A DNA stretch of 64,000 nucleotides, from the NCBI GenBank assembly GCA_902806575.1, contig CADCXD010000005.1, positions 1,178,001 to 1,242,000 on the forward strand. Direction: 5' to 3'. This document shows positions 1-10,014 of the stretch, piece after piece. Made by a program: the position numbers and the translations under genes. Each line of letters opens with the position of its first letter. The stretch's first letter is position 1. The DNA comes from Jackrogersella multiformis. Lineage: Eukaryota > Ascomycota > Sordariomycetes > Xylariales > Hypoxylaceae. The notes under the pieces are model-generated. The model ran no database searches. It saw nothing but the letters and a program-made list of their open reading frames with translations, and was not told where the DNA came from.

Positions 1-1200
1 TATCCCCAGGTAAATAGCGGTCAAGATTGTGTGGAGGTTGTTCAGTCGAGGTCTCTATACCACACTCCCGACAAGCAGGATCGAGCTAACGACACCTGGA
101 CAATTCTGCAGAGCGCACAATGTCTACGTAACGAGGCTCTATAGTACTTGGAGAGAGATAATGAAGCAAGAAGAGTCGCCTACTATACCAACTTAAGGGG
201 GGACGAAAAAAAGAAAGGAGAAAAAGGGGAAGACGAAAAATAGACACATTGTTTGGAATTTTCAGGGTTGACCCCTATTAATGGAAAGAAAGAGAAAAAA
301 AAAGGAGGTATATCCACGTCGCTGTGTGCCGAGAGAAATGTATGGCAAGAGAGGGATTGGTAGGTACTGGACGGTGATCAACAATACAGCAGTTTATCTG
401 GCGCCTCTCGCTGACAGAGCGTAGATAGGCGAAGGATGATAATATATCGTTGCCGCCTGAGTCCGGACATGTTGGTACACAAGGCAGGCAACCTCCTTGT
501 CGGGTCCAGCCAACCAACTCTCTCTCCTGTCTCGCAGATCTCTGATCTTGCTGCACCCAGTTGCGACTCCATTCTCCGGTCATCTTGTTGTGCAACGCCC
601 GTCTCCTCGGGAATCACTCGCGACAAGTAAGTAGAGGGCTGTAATGTAATGACGGCTCACCAGGAAACGGTACGGTGTGACGAGGTGGTAGCACATGGGC
701 CTGATAGGACATGAAAAGGGTCGGCACACAAGGTCAGCATGGGATAGGTAGGTAGGTAGCTAAGATATTGTACTAGCCCCGTGTGAGAATCAGCCATGTA
801 TTACTAGGGCTGCGTGTAATGTATACATACATGTGTTCCTATATAGGTACTATATACTATATACCATATACCATATACCTACCTACTAAGCAATGGATCT
901 GTAGACGTACGTACATCGCGGGACCGTCTATTCGGAGTCGACGAACGCCAGCTTCGCCAACAAATAGACCGCCCCAGCGCCCCTTGCAGGCAGGTAGGTA
1001 TATACGTACGTAGTATATATATGTATGTATGTGTATGTACATACCCTCCGATCTTAAGCCCCCTTTTCCCAGGTTAATTGAGGGTGGACGCTATTTAGCA
1101 CAACACAACATGGAAGCGATGTGATTTAACGTACAGTAGCGAGAAACGGCATTAGCCAAGATCTTAACGCTCTGGGGTAAGGAAACCTACAATTAACATG

Positions 1201-1227
1201 ATTAAAAATGATTAAAAATGATTAAAA
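1201..1227. repeat. Tandem repeat, unit ATTAAAAATG
   Basis: Nearly three direct copies of a 10-base AT-rich unit in a gene-free stretch. No function can be read from it. Confidence 0.85.
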
Positions 1228-1330
1228 AGGCCCTAAACGCCGTCTTTCTCACCTACCTCTCAGCATCTTGTCCTCATACTCGGCTCTAGGAGGTACCTAC
1301 CTACCTACCTACTTACACACTTACATAATC

Positions 1331-1371
1331 ACACACATACTCACACACATACTCACACACATACTCACACA
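1331..1371. repeat. Tandem repeat, unit ACACACATACTC
   Basis: Three full copies and part of a fourth of a perfect 12-base unit, running straight into a CCTAGGTAC palindrome. Confidence 0.9.
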
Positions 1372-3249
1372 CCTAGGTACCTATGATAAGTATGCAGCCG
1401 ACCGCCTCGCAGGCCGCTATGGTGCCTAGGTAGGTGTCGAGATCAGATCACATTTATAGTTTGAAAACAACCTTACCCTACCTAGGTACTTATGCAACCG
1501 GGAGAGGCTTCAGCTTCAGAGAGTGTGTAGGTACATATGCGTGTGTGTGTAGATGTGGAGATACGTACCATGTAGGACAGCTACAACCTGCGCGCGTAAC
1601 ACCGGCAAGAGAAAGAAAGAACCCACAAAAAGGGAAATAAAAAGATCATACATACCCTAGGTACCTAGGTAGGTTAGGTAGGTACGTATGTATGTCGCAA
1701 ATTACGGAAACATCCTTTCGGTTACCTCCCGGTCGATTGGAATCCCGACCGTTGACTGTTGGGGGAGTGTTACCGGTAGAGCGGTACTAGGGAAGACTTG
1801 CGCAGGGATCTTCCCTTCCAGATCCTTTTTTATTGTTGTTGTTGCAGTAAGGATGTACTAGGTACGTAAAGATACCTATTTTCCTAGGTGGAGGTACCTG
1901 AGTAAGTACCTATATTCATATGGGTATCAATATATATTATACTAGTACTACTAATACTACTAATGTATATGCGTCGTACACGAAGGATCGGAACATGTAC
2001 ATATGTAACTAACTACTTAGGTACCTAGGTACGTATAGCGGGGACTAGGATGGAAGTGAGAAGGTAGGAGTCTGGGAGTTATGTGTACCTAGGTACATAG
2101 TAGGGCGCGATCCGTGCCCGTCAGTACTTTTGACTTTTGCCCATTTGCATCATCCGTATATGGTGGGTAACATGGGAGCAGGTCGCCGATGAGATGCAAG
2201 ATCCGCTACTGAAGATTGTCCTACGTGGCATGTGCTGAAACTGCGGTATATTTCACCGTGATTTACACTTTTCTTTAGCTACCTAAGTATGTATGTATAA
2301 CGTGGAACGTCCTGAGACACCCTAATGACGAGTCTGCTGAAGAGGCGGCTTACAGGACGGTATATCTTATATTCTTATACATACTGTACAACAATATATG
2401 TCTCTGGTCAGTAGAGAAATCGGTATGCGGGTAGAGAGAGAGAGAGAGAAAGACAGACAAGGGGGGTGGGGTGAAAAGGAAAAAAAAAATTAAAGAGAGG
2501 AACGAGGCAGGAAGATGATCTAAACTCATTCACCGATCTCCGCCTGTTATTACACAGGCCCGGAGATCTGGTTCAAACTGTCCTCGGTTATCGAGAAGAT
2601 ACCTAATCCTCGTTGCATCGCAGGGAGCCGGGTAGGGAGACACGAACCTGCTGCTTGCCGTATACACCCTACCACCCTCCAACGCACGCACATCGCGGTT
2701 GTCAAGTCTAACAGATATATAGAATCCGGGAAATGCCGGCTGTCGTGAAGTATTATATGCTCTTTTTGTCAAGGTGGTCGGGGCGGTCCAGGTCCTCTAC
2801 GGCAAGCCATTCTAGTAAGCCGCCATAAACTGTCTCTCCGCCAACAAATCTCGACCATAAAGCCTCTCCCAGGTCACCACCCTCTCTTTTATCCACAAGC
2901 ATCTCACCTCATCCACTCACTCACTCTTTCCCACACATGAACCCTTGGCTGGTTAAAAGTTCGGTCGCGATAGGATTGTGGAATTCGTAGAAGCTAGGCT
3001 GGCCTATCTGCCTATGTAGAATGGCTCGTGCGAGTCGCCAGAAGCGTTTGCAGATATTTTGCATCAATGTTGAGTGAGTGGCGTCTGCCCTTTCAAAACC
3101 TATGGCTGAGATCCCGGTACACGATGAAAGCCAGCCCAACAATTAAAATAAACTAGGTAAGTCCTGGGTCAAGAACAACCGCACTAACGCCTTCTTGCTC
3201 CTTGCTAAACGCCCCACGAACTTTCCCCTTAGTCTTGACTTGCCCTTAG

Positions 3250-4960
3250 TTACCTACTGCGTACGCCACCGTAGTAATAGGTTGCGCTGTTCTCAGCCGG
3301 CGAAAATGTCGCACACTCGGCAGTAGACTCGAATCCCGAGTTAAGGCGTCGGTTTCTGGCTCCACCAGGAGACATCGACGGTGGCATACACATTACATTT
3401 GGGGCAATATGGTGAGCCACCACCGCCTTTGCACCTTTAACTGTTTGGATCACCGTATCTGTGCTGCACGTAGAGGAGTCTTGTGGGAGGGCTTTTTCAG
3501 GGACTGATGACCATCGGTTTTCCCATGATCTTACCGGCATTTCCAAGTCAAACATCGAGTCGTTGTGTTCCTGTTCGGTTGAATTCTCTACCTCGTCCTT
3601 GTTCCCATATTGCCACATTTCGATGCCGTCACCACCACCACTGTCAAAACCAGCCCCCACCACTATCTCGTCTTCGGCTCTACTACTGGTCAGAACAGGA
3701 GAGTTATCATCCCCAGGCACAAAGGAGAATCCTGACAAGCCTCGCGAGTGGTTGGAGTCTAGACCATGGGCTCCCTGACCCTGGGGCGTTTGGTCAGGCC
3801 CATCCATACTTGGATGCCCGTGGATTTTGCATTGTGAAGAGGCGCCTTTGCCACTGCTTTGGGACACCTCATAGTCTAGTAAATTTTCTAAAATTTGTCG
3901 CCTGGTCTGGTTTTCCCGTGGCGTTGACTCTGGGCCCATGAGCATCCTACCATCCATATCCGTTATGTCGGATACCTCATCCGAGAAGAGTGGCTGTGGC
4001 TGTATGTCTCTAGCGAGAGTAGCTCCCTTCCCTGTCTCCTTCCTCTCCGTCACTAGTGCGTTCTTACCCGGTCTTGAAGCTACTGCCTTCGTATGGCGTG
4101 CCCGTCTGCCTTCGGAACGGGTTATACTAGCGTCAACAGCAGCATCATGTCGGCGCATCTTCTCGCTCGTGATAAAGTCATTGTCTCCGTCTAGAACCTT
4201 AGCTATGGGTTTGGACACGTACTTATCTGCCTTGCAGGATACATCTATCGATGCTTCTAATGAGCGTGATGGTGTCAGTTATTGTCCTTGGAAGGAAAGG
4301 AAAGGAAAGGAAAGGAAAAAAAAAAAAAGGTCTCGATGGGAGAGTAGATGACTTGCCTTGTGTATTGTTCGTACTGAGGCGCTTAAGTTTAGAGGTGAAC
4401 TGCTTCGCCTGGGGACCATTTCTATCAATGACACTGTTGGTCCTGGCTAGGGCTACTTCTTCTAGTCCATCACGGGATGTTCTCGATAGTAGGACTTCAA
4501 GCCTTTTGATTTCGGATTTGTACTGACACTCGCGCTCTAGCCATTCGTCGGCCACCAACTTGAAATGTTGCAGGTGATGCTCGAGCGAATGTTTTGCCTC
4601 GGTTCGAGCAGCGTCAACCTTACAAATTCGCTCTCGGGCGTCGGCGAACCCTTCGATCAGATGTAGAATGTACGAGTTATACTCAATAGGAATCGGCTGT
4701 AGTACTCCCCGAGTCATTACCACAACCTGGAGGGCCTCGGCCATCTGGTCTAGTGATGGGTTATACCATATCTTATCTTTCTCGCGGATGAGCAAGCTAC
4801 CGGTAGCATCACTGCTGCCAGTCAAGGGTCTAGGAGAGAAGGAAGAACGGCTGGGAACTCGAGATGGGCAGAGTTCGGGTAGTGTTGGAGATCGGGGCGC
4901 GCTGGGTGTACATGAACGTTGCCCGAGCCGGAACCAACTGAAGTCAGTCATGTTGGACAT
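3250..4960 (-). CDS. Coiled-coil protein of unknown function
   Basis: Two exons, complement(3250..4244 and 4357..4960), give about 532 residues. I do not recognise the family. It looks like a conserved fungal protein, because the join restores a continuous, coding-like frame. The N-terminus is Ser/Pro-rich (residues 1-50). Next comes a helical block (about 65-170) with long charged heptad-like stretches that should form a coiled coil. The C-terminal half is polar and probably disordered, with a basic patch just after the splice join. The intron (4245-4356) starts with GC, not GT: the donor reads CAAG|GCAAGT and the acceptor GATAG. The phase (1) fits only this join. The intron contains a long T/C-rich tract. 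The start is the first in-frame ATG (4960); a second ATG lies three codons on. Function is unknown; no enzyme motif is visible. Confidence 0.72.
4292..4330. repeat. AAAGG microsatellite and A-run inside an intron
   Basis: Repeated AAAGG units followed by a long A-run. On the coding (minus) strand this is a T/C-rich tract within the GC-AG intron of the gene at 3250-4960, where it may serve as a polypyrimidine tract. Confidence 0.85.
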
Positions 4961-5094
4961 CTCTTCGAGTTCTAATGGAGAGTATGAACGAGGTGAAAAG
5001 TTATGAAGTGAAGACACAAATAACCATAGGCAGAGATGATGTTTAAAAGGGAAAGAGAAAAGAGAAATGATAAAAAAAGGGAATGACGAGATGA

Positions 5095-5120
5095 GAATAG
5101 GAATAGGAATAGGAATAGGA
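5095..5120. repeat. GAATAG tandem repeat
   Basis: Four direct copies of GAATAG in the short gap upstream of the gene at 3250-4960. The gap 4961-5560 otherwise holds the leader of that gene and the 3' flank of the NCBP3-like gene. Confidence 0.85.
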
Positions 5121-5560
5121 GCCCACCTCAGAGTGATGGGAAGGAAAGCTCGATGGGCTGCTGACTGGTAGATTGGTTCGGAAGTCGTGGTTAGCTGTCC
5201 CTACCTACCTAGATAGGTATCTACCACAAGACGCATATGACGCGTTTAAATGTAAACATACCTTTATAAAAGTATTTACTTGCCTGTAGAGAGCCTAGAA
5301 ATACAACAATAAAATGAAATAAAATAAAAAGGTATAATAGGGAAATTGCAAGTAATGATGCTGAGTTCGGACAATGCTGGACTAACGCACACACACCCTT
5401 CTCGAAAGTCTCATCTTTCTTCCTTTCTTGCTTTCTTTCTAAGGCACTCGCGAAATGATACTGTCTATATACTAATAGCACAAGATCAACACAGCGACAA
5501 CTGTCCGTGTTTCACGTCACGATGAGTGTCTAATAAATCATCGTATCTATCCACGCCTCA

Positions 5561-6971
5561 TCAGTCAAACAGATCACCTGCCCTTTGCCGCTGTCTCGAC
5601 CTGCCCTCAAGTCTATCAGCGAATAGTTCCTTTCCGGAATTGATACCAAGCTTTTCGGGAAACAATTCCTTTGCCGACTTTCCAGCACTGCCTTTGATCG
5701 CAAACCCCTGATCCATGCTCCTCTGGCTCGCTGTGCCACGGATATTGAAACCCGAACCCTTAGTGCCGTCTGCGCTAGATACTCTGCCTGGCAGTTTCTC
5801 CCTCCCCGGAACCGTGATCCTATCCTCGAGTCTCCGCGGTGTCACCGTTGTCCGTTCGTCACTGGTCCCATCCATTAGAGGCAGCATAATCCCTTTGGCT
5901 AGCAAAGTACTCGTGTCCTCCACATCATCCCCGAGGCGTCCCGCCCCCGTAGCTGACACTTCCGGGAAAAGCTCCCTGGTCCGATTACTACGAGAGAGAC
6001 GACTCTTGATTTCGCGTGCTCTGTCACGGTTTCGAGTTGCCGATCCGCCGTTCGCCGTGTCACTCATAGTTTCGTCGCCGTCTCGGTTGCGGGGAGAAGC
6101 TGACCGTTGCCGCTGAGGCCCATTCCTGCTATTCGGGCTGACAGGAAACAATTCCTTGCCACGGTTGTCATTCTGATATGAGTCCCTGCCTAGTCTGTTC
6201 TCGTTCGTATCTGATGTGTATGATCGCCTGCGGTGAGATCGTGATTGCAATGCGCGACTAGATAACGTAGCTTCATCGTCGTCATAAAGACTGACGTCGA
6301 ATTGATCATCGGCCTCCTGGTACCGAGACTCCCTCATTCGCCTGCGAGTATAGCCATCGCCGTCTCGGTCGCGATACTTCCGACCCTCGCTCCGCCGCCG
6401 CCGCTCTTCTGGGTCGTATTCAGGGTTTAGAAGATAGAATCGGCTTCTCGACGCAGCGCCTGTCTGCTTCCTGTCGGTCGCTAGAGCTAATCGTACTTGT
6501 AATGTGACTTCTGGTTTCTTGGAGAAAGGCTTGGCGTATATTAGTTTCCACAAGGGAAGCTGGGCGACGTCTTCGCCTACCAGGGAGCCGAGGGCGCGGG
6601 CTGCAGTCTCGTCCGAACCGAATAAGAGGTTAGCAGAAGAATCATCTATCCATTCTATCTTCTCCACGGATCCTTCTGAGAAGTGTTCTGCGATGTAAGC
6701 TTTGACGTCTTCGGGATTCATAACATCAAGACCTTTGATATGGATCTTGCCAGGTATCAGGGTTTCATCGTCGTCAACTAGGTCATCTACTTCTCCAGGT
6801 GAACGGTAGCCCTAGAAAACATGTATTAGCATCTCGTCTGGGTCGAGTTAGATGTGCAATAGAAATTGAGCCTACAGGGGCATCTTGCAGCTCGGACTCG
6901 GGAATTATAGGCTCGTCAGGTACAAGGTCTACATCTACGTCCATCTCGACGTCGAGATCCATCGTGTCCAT
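5561..6971 (-). CDS. Nuclear cap-binding protein subunit 3 (NCBP3)-like protein
   Basis: Two exons, complement(5561..6811 and 6876..6971), encode about 448 residues. The intron (64 bp, phase 0) joins an acidic N-terminus rich in MDxDVD repeats to GYRSPGEVDD and then IHIKGLD. The segment at about residues 50-135 reads as the NCBP3 RRM-like domain: an IHIKGL strand, a helix ending in AYIAEHF, and the WIDDSSANLLF strand, which matches the WLDD-type motif of the family. In animals NCBP3 binds capped nuclear RNA and links it to export factors, so the fungal protein probably acts in nuclear mRNA metabolism. The rest is Arg/Ser/Asp-rich and disordered. It carries five short copies of a [KRG][ED]LF[PAD] motif, near 6150, 5975, 5665, 5625 and 5570. 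The start is an ATG directly before the acidic run; no earlier in-frame ATG is needed. Confidence 0.82.
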
Positions 6972-8517
6972 CGTGTCTCGTTGCGATATGAGATATGCCC
7001 TGTTCTTGACAGTTGAAGGATGGATCAAATGAAAGGAACCAGAGTGTTGTAAGGCGTAAGGTACGCTAGCTACAAAAAGGAGAAAGGGCCACGGCTGATT
7101 AAGGCGAAATCGGAGTCGATTTTTTTTCTTTTTTCTGCTACTATAGCTCGTTGACGAGTAGGTTGGCTCGATGCGATGCGATCAGGTAGTTATGATACTA
7201 TCCGCAATGGGACGAAACTTCTAGATTAGGGTCCGAATTGGTTGGTAGAATAAATAGGATCGTCAAGATATTGGTAGGCTGAGAGATAATAGATGTAAAG
7301 GGAAGGATATTTGCAGCATTTGGTATTAGAATGGCATCCAGTTGTAGGTACATGTATCCAACCTATCCTACCTTATGTGCAGGTGGGTATGGATGTGATT
7401 GGTGAAGGAGGCTGAAGCTTTAAAAAGGTACCTATGTATAGGTATACGTAGCGAGTTAACTACCTATCCCCGCATACAAGCAGGTGGTTTAAGGTGGGGG
7501 CTTCCTCAATGGGTACGTGCATAGACAAATCCATTACAAAGTATGTATGTACTTGCCTACCTAGCTACCTGGGTACTCACCTACTCGCCTCACGTGGACC
7601 TTCCTACGACACAGTTTCCAATCTTTGTAAAGCAGGATACATCCTAGGCAGTACCTACATGTAGGAGGTAGGCATATAACTTCGGAAGGAACAAGTGGCT
7701 TATATACCTGGTACCTATCATACCTAGGTACCTAGGGTACACCGGCGTTCCGTACGGTACCTAGGTTGGACCGAGTATTATAAATCGGAGCAGCCGAAGC
7801 TCTAATATGTTAATTGCACCTACCTCCTAATGAAAGATAACAACATGCTTCTCCTCTTTTTCCATCCTTGAATACCTACCTGGTAGGCAGTTAGATTTCA
7901 AAATCTGCTCGCTAAAGATGTCATGAAATATAGGATAGACTCAAAAATATTATGGGATATGTGCATATATAACATGTATACACTGTGGTACATGTAAGTA
8001 TATGAAACCGATCAAACAGCCTTGCCTTGCCTTGCCTTGCCTTGTGCGGCTTGTTGGGCTTGCGACGGTTGGACCGCAAGGGGTTTTTCTCCCCCCCCCT
8101 AAACATTCTTCACCGGTTGATCCATATTCCACCCTTCTATCCGACTGAATATATTTCCCATCCCCATCTTATCCTCTCGTCTAGGTGCTTATTATTCGAG
8201 ACTCCCAACTTGCTTCTTGGAACATTCTACTAGGCCAATGTACCTCGAGGGTATTTATCACTCCTCGTCACTACGTTATAGAAAACAGATATCCGGTAAG
8301 TAGGATTAGGGGTACGTATGATGCTGTAATCCATACGTTTCCCCCCGAGTTGGTTGTATGAAGGTAGGGGAGAACAGTCGTACTTTCGAAGCGTCTTGGT
8401 ATTTCTTCCCAGCCATCTGTTTGCGCCTCACTCCCAAAAGAAAGCAACAAGAAAATCACCCTCCTATTGTCTATCCGCACTTCTTCGTGCTCTATATGGT
8501 ATATCCAACTGTCAAAT
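6972..8517. other. Intergenic region
   Basis: Leader of the NCBP3-like gene and 3' flank of the gene at 8518-10014. It contains TACC/GGTA palindromes (notably 7690-7770), a CCTTG array and a run of C near 8090. No gene is supported. Confidence 0.65.
8020..8044. repeat. CCTTG microsatellite (5 copies)
   Basis: Five perfect direct copies of CCTTG in intergenic DNA. Confidence 0.92.
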
Positions 8518-10014
8518 CTAAGCCGTCTCCACTCCTCGTCTACGAAGTTCCATAGCTGCCTGAATACAAGTCGTTCGTGGTAGTTTTTGTCGAGAGCTGT
8601 CATTTCCTTCATTCGCCGAAATCGAACTCAAACTCGGCGTCCGCGACATTTCTGAAGCTGGACGCTTCAAAGACGGCAAAGGCGGCACAATCTCTCCGGC
8701 GGAACGCCCATCTCCCGTGTCACCGTTGTTGTCTTCGAAGTTGTCGTTTGGGTCGAGCAGAGGATCGTAAGCCCAGCATTCCTCGAGGCCTTCAAGATAA
8801 CACGGCGATCTCCTAAGAAATTGCCACGAGAACGTGTCTGACAGCATGGCGATGTACATAGATTCCACCTTGCCGTTTGGACAGCACACGGCACAGTATT
8901 TACGTAGAAAGTCGAGGTCATAGTTCGTGCCGATTAGAGCTGGGTCTAGGGGTCTGAGCATAGGAAGGCCTTGCAATGTCACGGCATCGCAGAGTCGAGC
9001 CTGCAGCGGAACCCAATCTCTACCTCGAAGGAGGCTGCCAAAAGCCTTGGTCACGGCCTTTACGAAGGACTCGCCATCTGTTCCCCCGACAGCAATCATC
9101 TGATGAAGACCTCGGGATAGGCACCGCTTGTACGCATTTGTATCCTTCTCGAAGGGGAATGGCTGTGACGCCGTCGGAAGGAGAGAGACGTGCACAGTCC
9201 ATGATCCTATCACCTCCACTGGGCCATCTTTGGGAGCCTCACAGAGAGAGTCCGGAACCGAAGTGGATGCGGAATGCGCTGTAGCACTATGATCGCGGTT
9301 GCCTAGCTGGCGGAATCGCCGTGCTACAGCCCGCTTGTCGTTTTTTGACTCTTCCGAGCTGGACGTAGACCTTCGCCTGCGCCGGCGGAAAGGAATACGG
9401 GGGTTATCCTGTTCCTCCAACACATCTACGCGCTCTTCAAGCACCATAGATGCCTCGTCAAACTCCATGAGCCTGTCGCCTAAGCCATGCAGCGTGTCGT
9501 CATGGCCATCTAAGCGTTCGTCAAACATAAGAAGGCGGTCCTCGTATCTAGTTTGTCGCTTTTCGAGCTGAGCGACGGACTGCCACACACGATCGACATT
9601 TCTGTAGCAGCCTTTTACTTCCTGATCTGTCTCGTCTCTATTTTTCTCAACCTGCTCCTCTAGATCTCCCAAACGCCGAACGACACTGCCTAATGCACTA
9701 CCAAGACCCCCGTCATTTTCTCTGTCTAGCTGCTCTTCGAGTAGCTTTATTCGCCGTCGAAGTGTGTCAACCTCACTCTTATCTGGAGGTGGTTCGGTGG
9801 ACTGGATGTGATAACACGAAAGATGACCACAGTCACAGGTGACGCCTGGTAAGGACCGGTTGATGGTGAAGACGACACAAGCGCAGCGCTGCCCCTTAAT
9901 CTCCGGGTTTAGTAAGATGTATCGGCATTGGCCGCTGGGAAGCTTGTTCTCATCCACGTGCTGTTTAGGAGCCACAGGCTCAACCTGAGAAGATTGCGAC
10001 GAGGGAACAGACAT
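8518..10014 (-). CDS. SWIM-like zinc-finger coiled-coil protein, function unknown
   Basis: One uninterrupted frame of 498 residues starting at ATG 10014. The N-terminus carries a compact Cys/His cluster: C44 and C46, then C60, C62, C67 and H69. The last four fit the CxC...CxH spacing of SWIM zinc fingers, though the loop is only four residues, shorter than usual. Residues of about 80-215 are a long coiled coil with regular charged heptads. A basic Arg-rich patch (about 220-250) and a Ser/Thr stretch follow. The C-terminal domain (about 280-440) has several Trp/Cys residues and looks folded, but I cannot name it. Together these suggest an oligomeric nuclear protein that binds nucleic acid or protein; this is inference. 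It is head-to-tail with the NCBP3-like gene on the same strand, about 1.5 kb away. Confidence 0.72.
   Translation of the reverse strand: MSVPSSQSSQVEPVAPKQHVDENKLPSGQCRYILLNPEIKGQRCACVVFTINRSLPGVTCDCGHLSCYHIQSTEPPPDKSEVDTLRRRIKLLEEQLDRENDGGLGSALGSVVRRLGDLEEQVEKNRDETDQEVKGCYRNVDRVWQSVAQLEKRQTRYEDRLLMFDERLDGHDDTLHGLGDRLMEFDEASMVLEERVDVLEEQDNPRIPFRRRRRRSTSSSEESKNDKRAVARRFRQLGNRDHSATAHSASTSVPDSLCEAPKDGPVEVIGSWTVHVSLLPTASQPFPFEKDTNAYKRCLSRGLHQMIAVGGTDGESFVKAVTKAFGSLLRGRDWVPLQARLCDAVTLQGLPMLRPLDPALIGTNYDLDFLRKYCAVCCPNGKVESMYIAMLSDTFSWQFLRRSPCYLEGLEECWAYDPLLDPNDNFEDNNGDTGDGRSAGEIVPPLPSLKRPASEMSRTPSLSSISANEGNDSSRQKLPRTTCIQAAMELRRRGVETA

Larger units (their letters stand above)
1..3249. other. Gene-free repeat-rich intergenic region
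   Basis: I find no supportable gene here; the short open frames do not join through splice sites and resemble nothing known. The stretch holds many copies of TACC/GGTA words and their palindromic joints (TACCTAGGTA), for example near 1290-1310, 1370-1500, 1655-1690 and 2020-2090. It also holds simple tandem repeats at 1201-1227 and 1331-1371 and a GA run near 2435-2455. Confidence 0.7.

Noticed and set aside
2530..2772. 80-codon minus-strand frame
   Set aside because: Isolated, no recognisable motif, flanked by repeat DNA.
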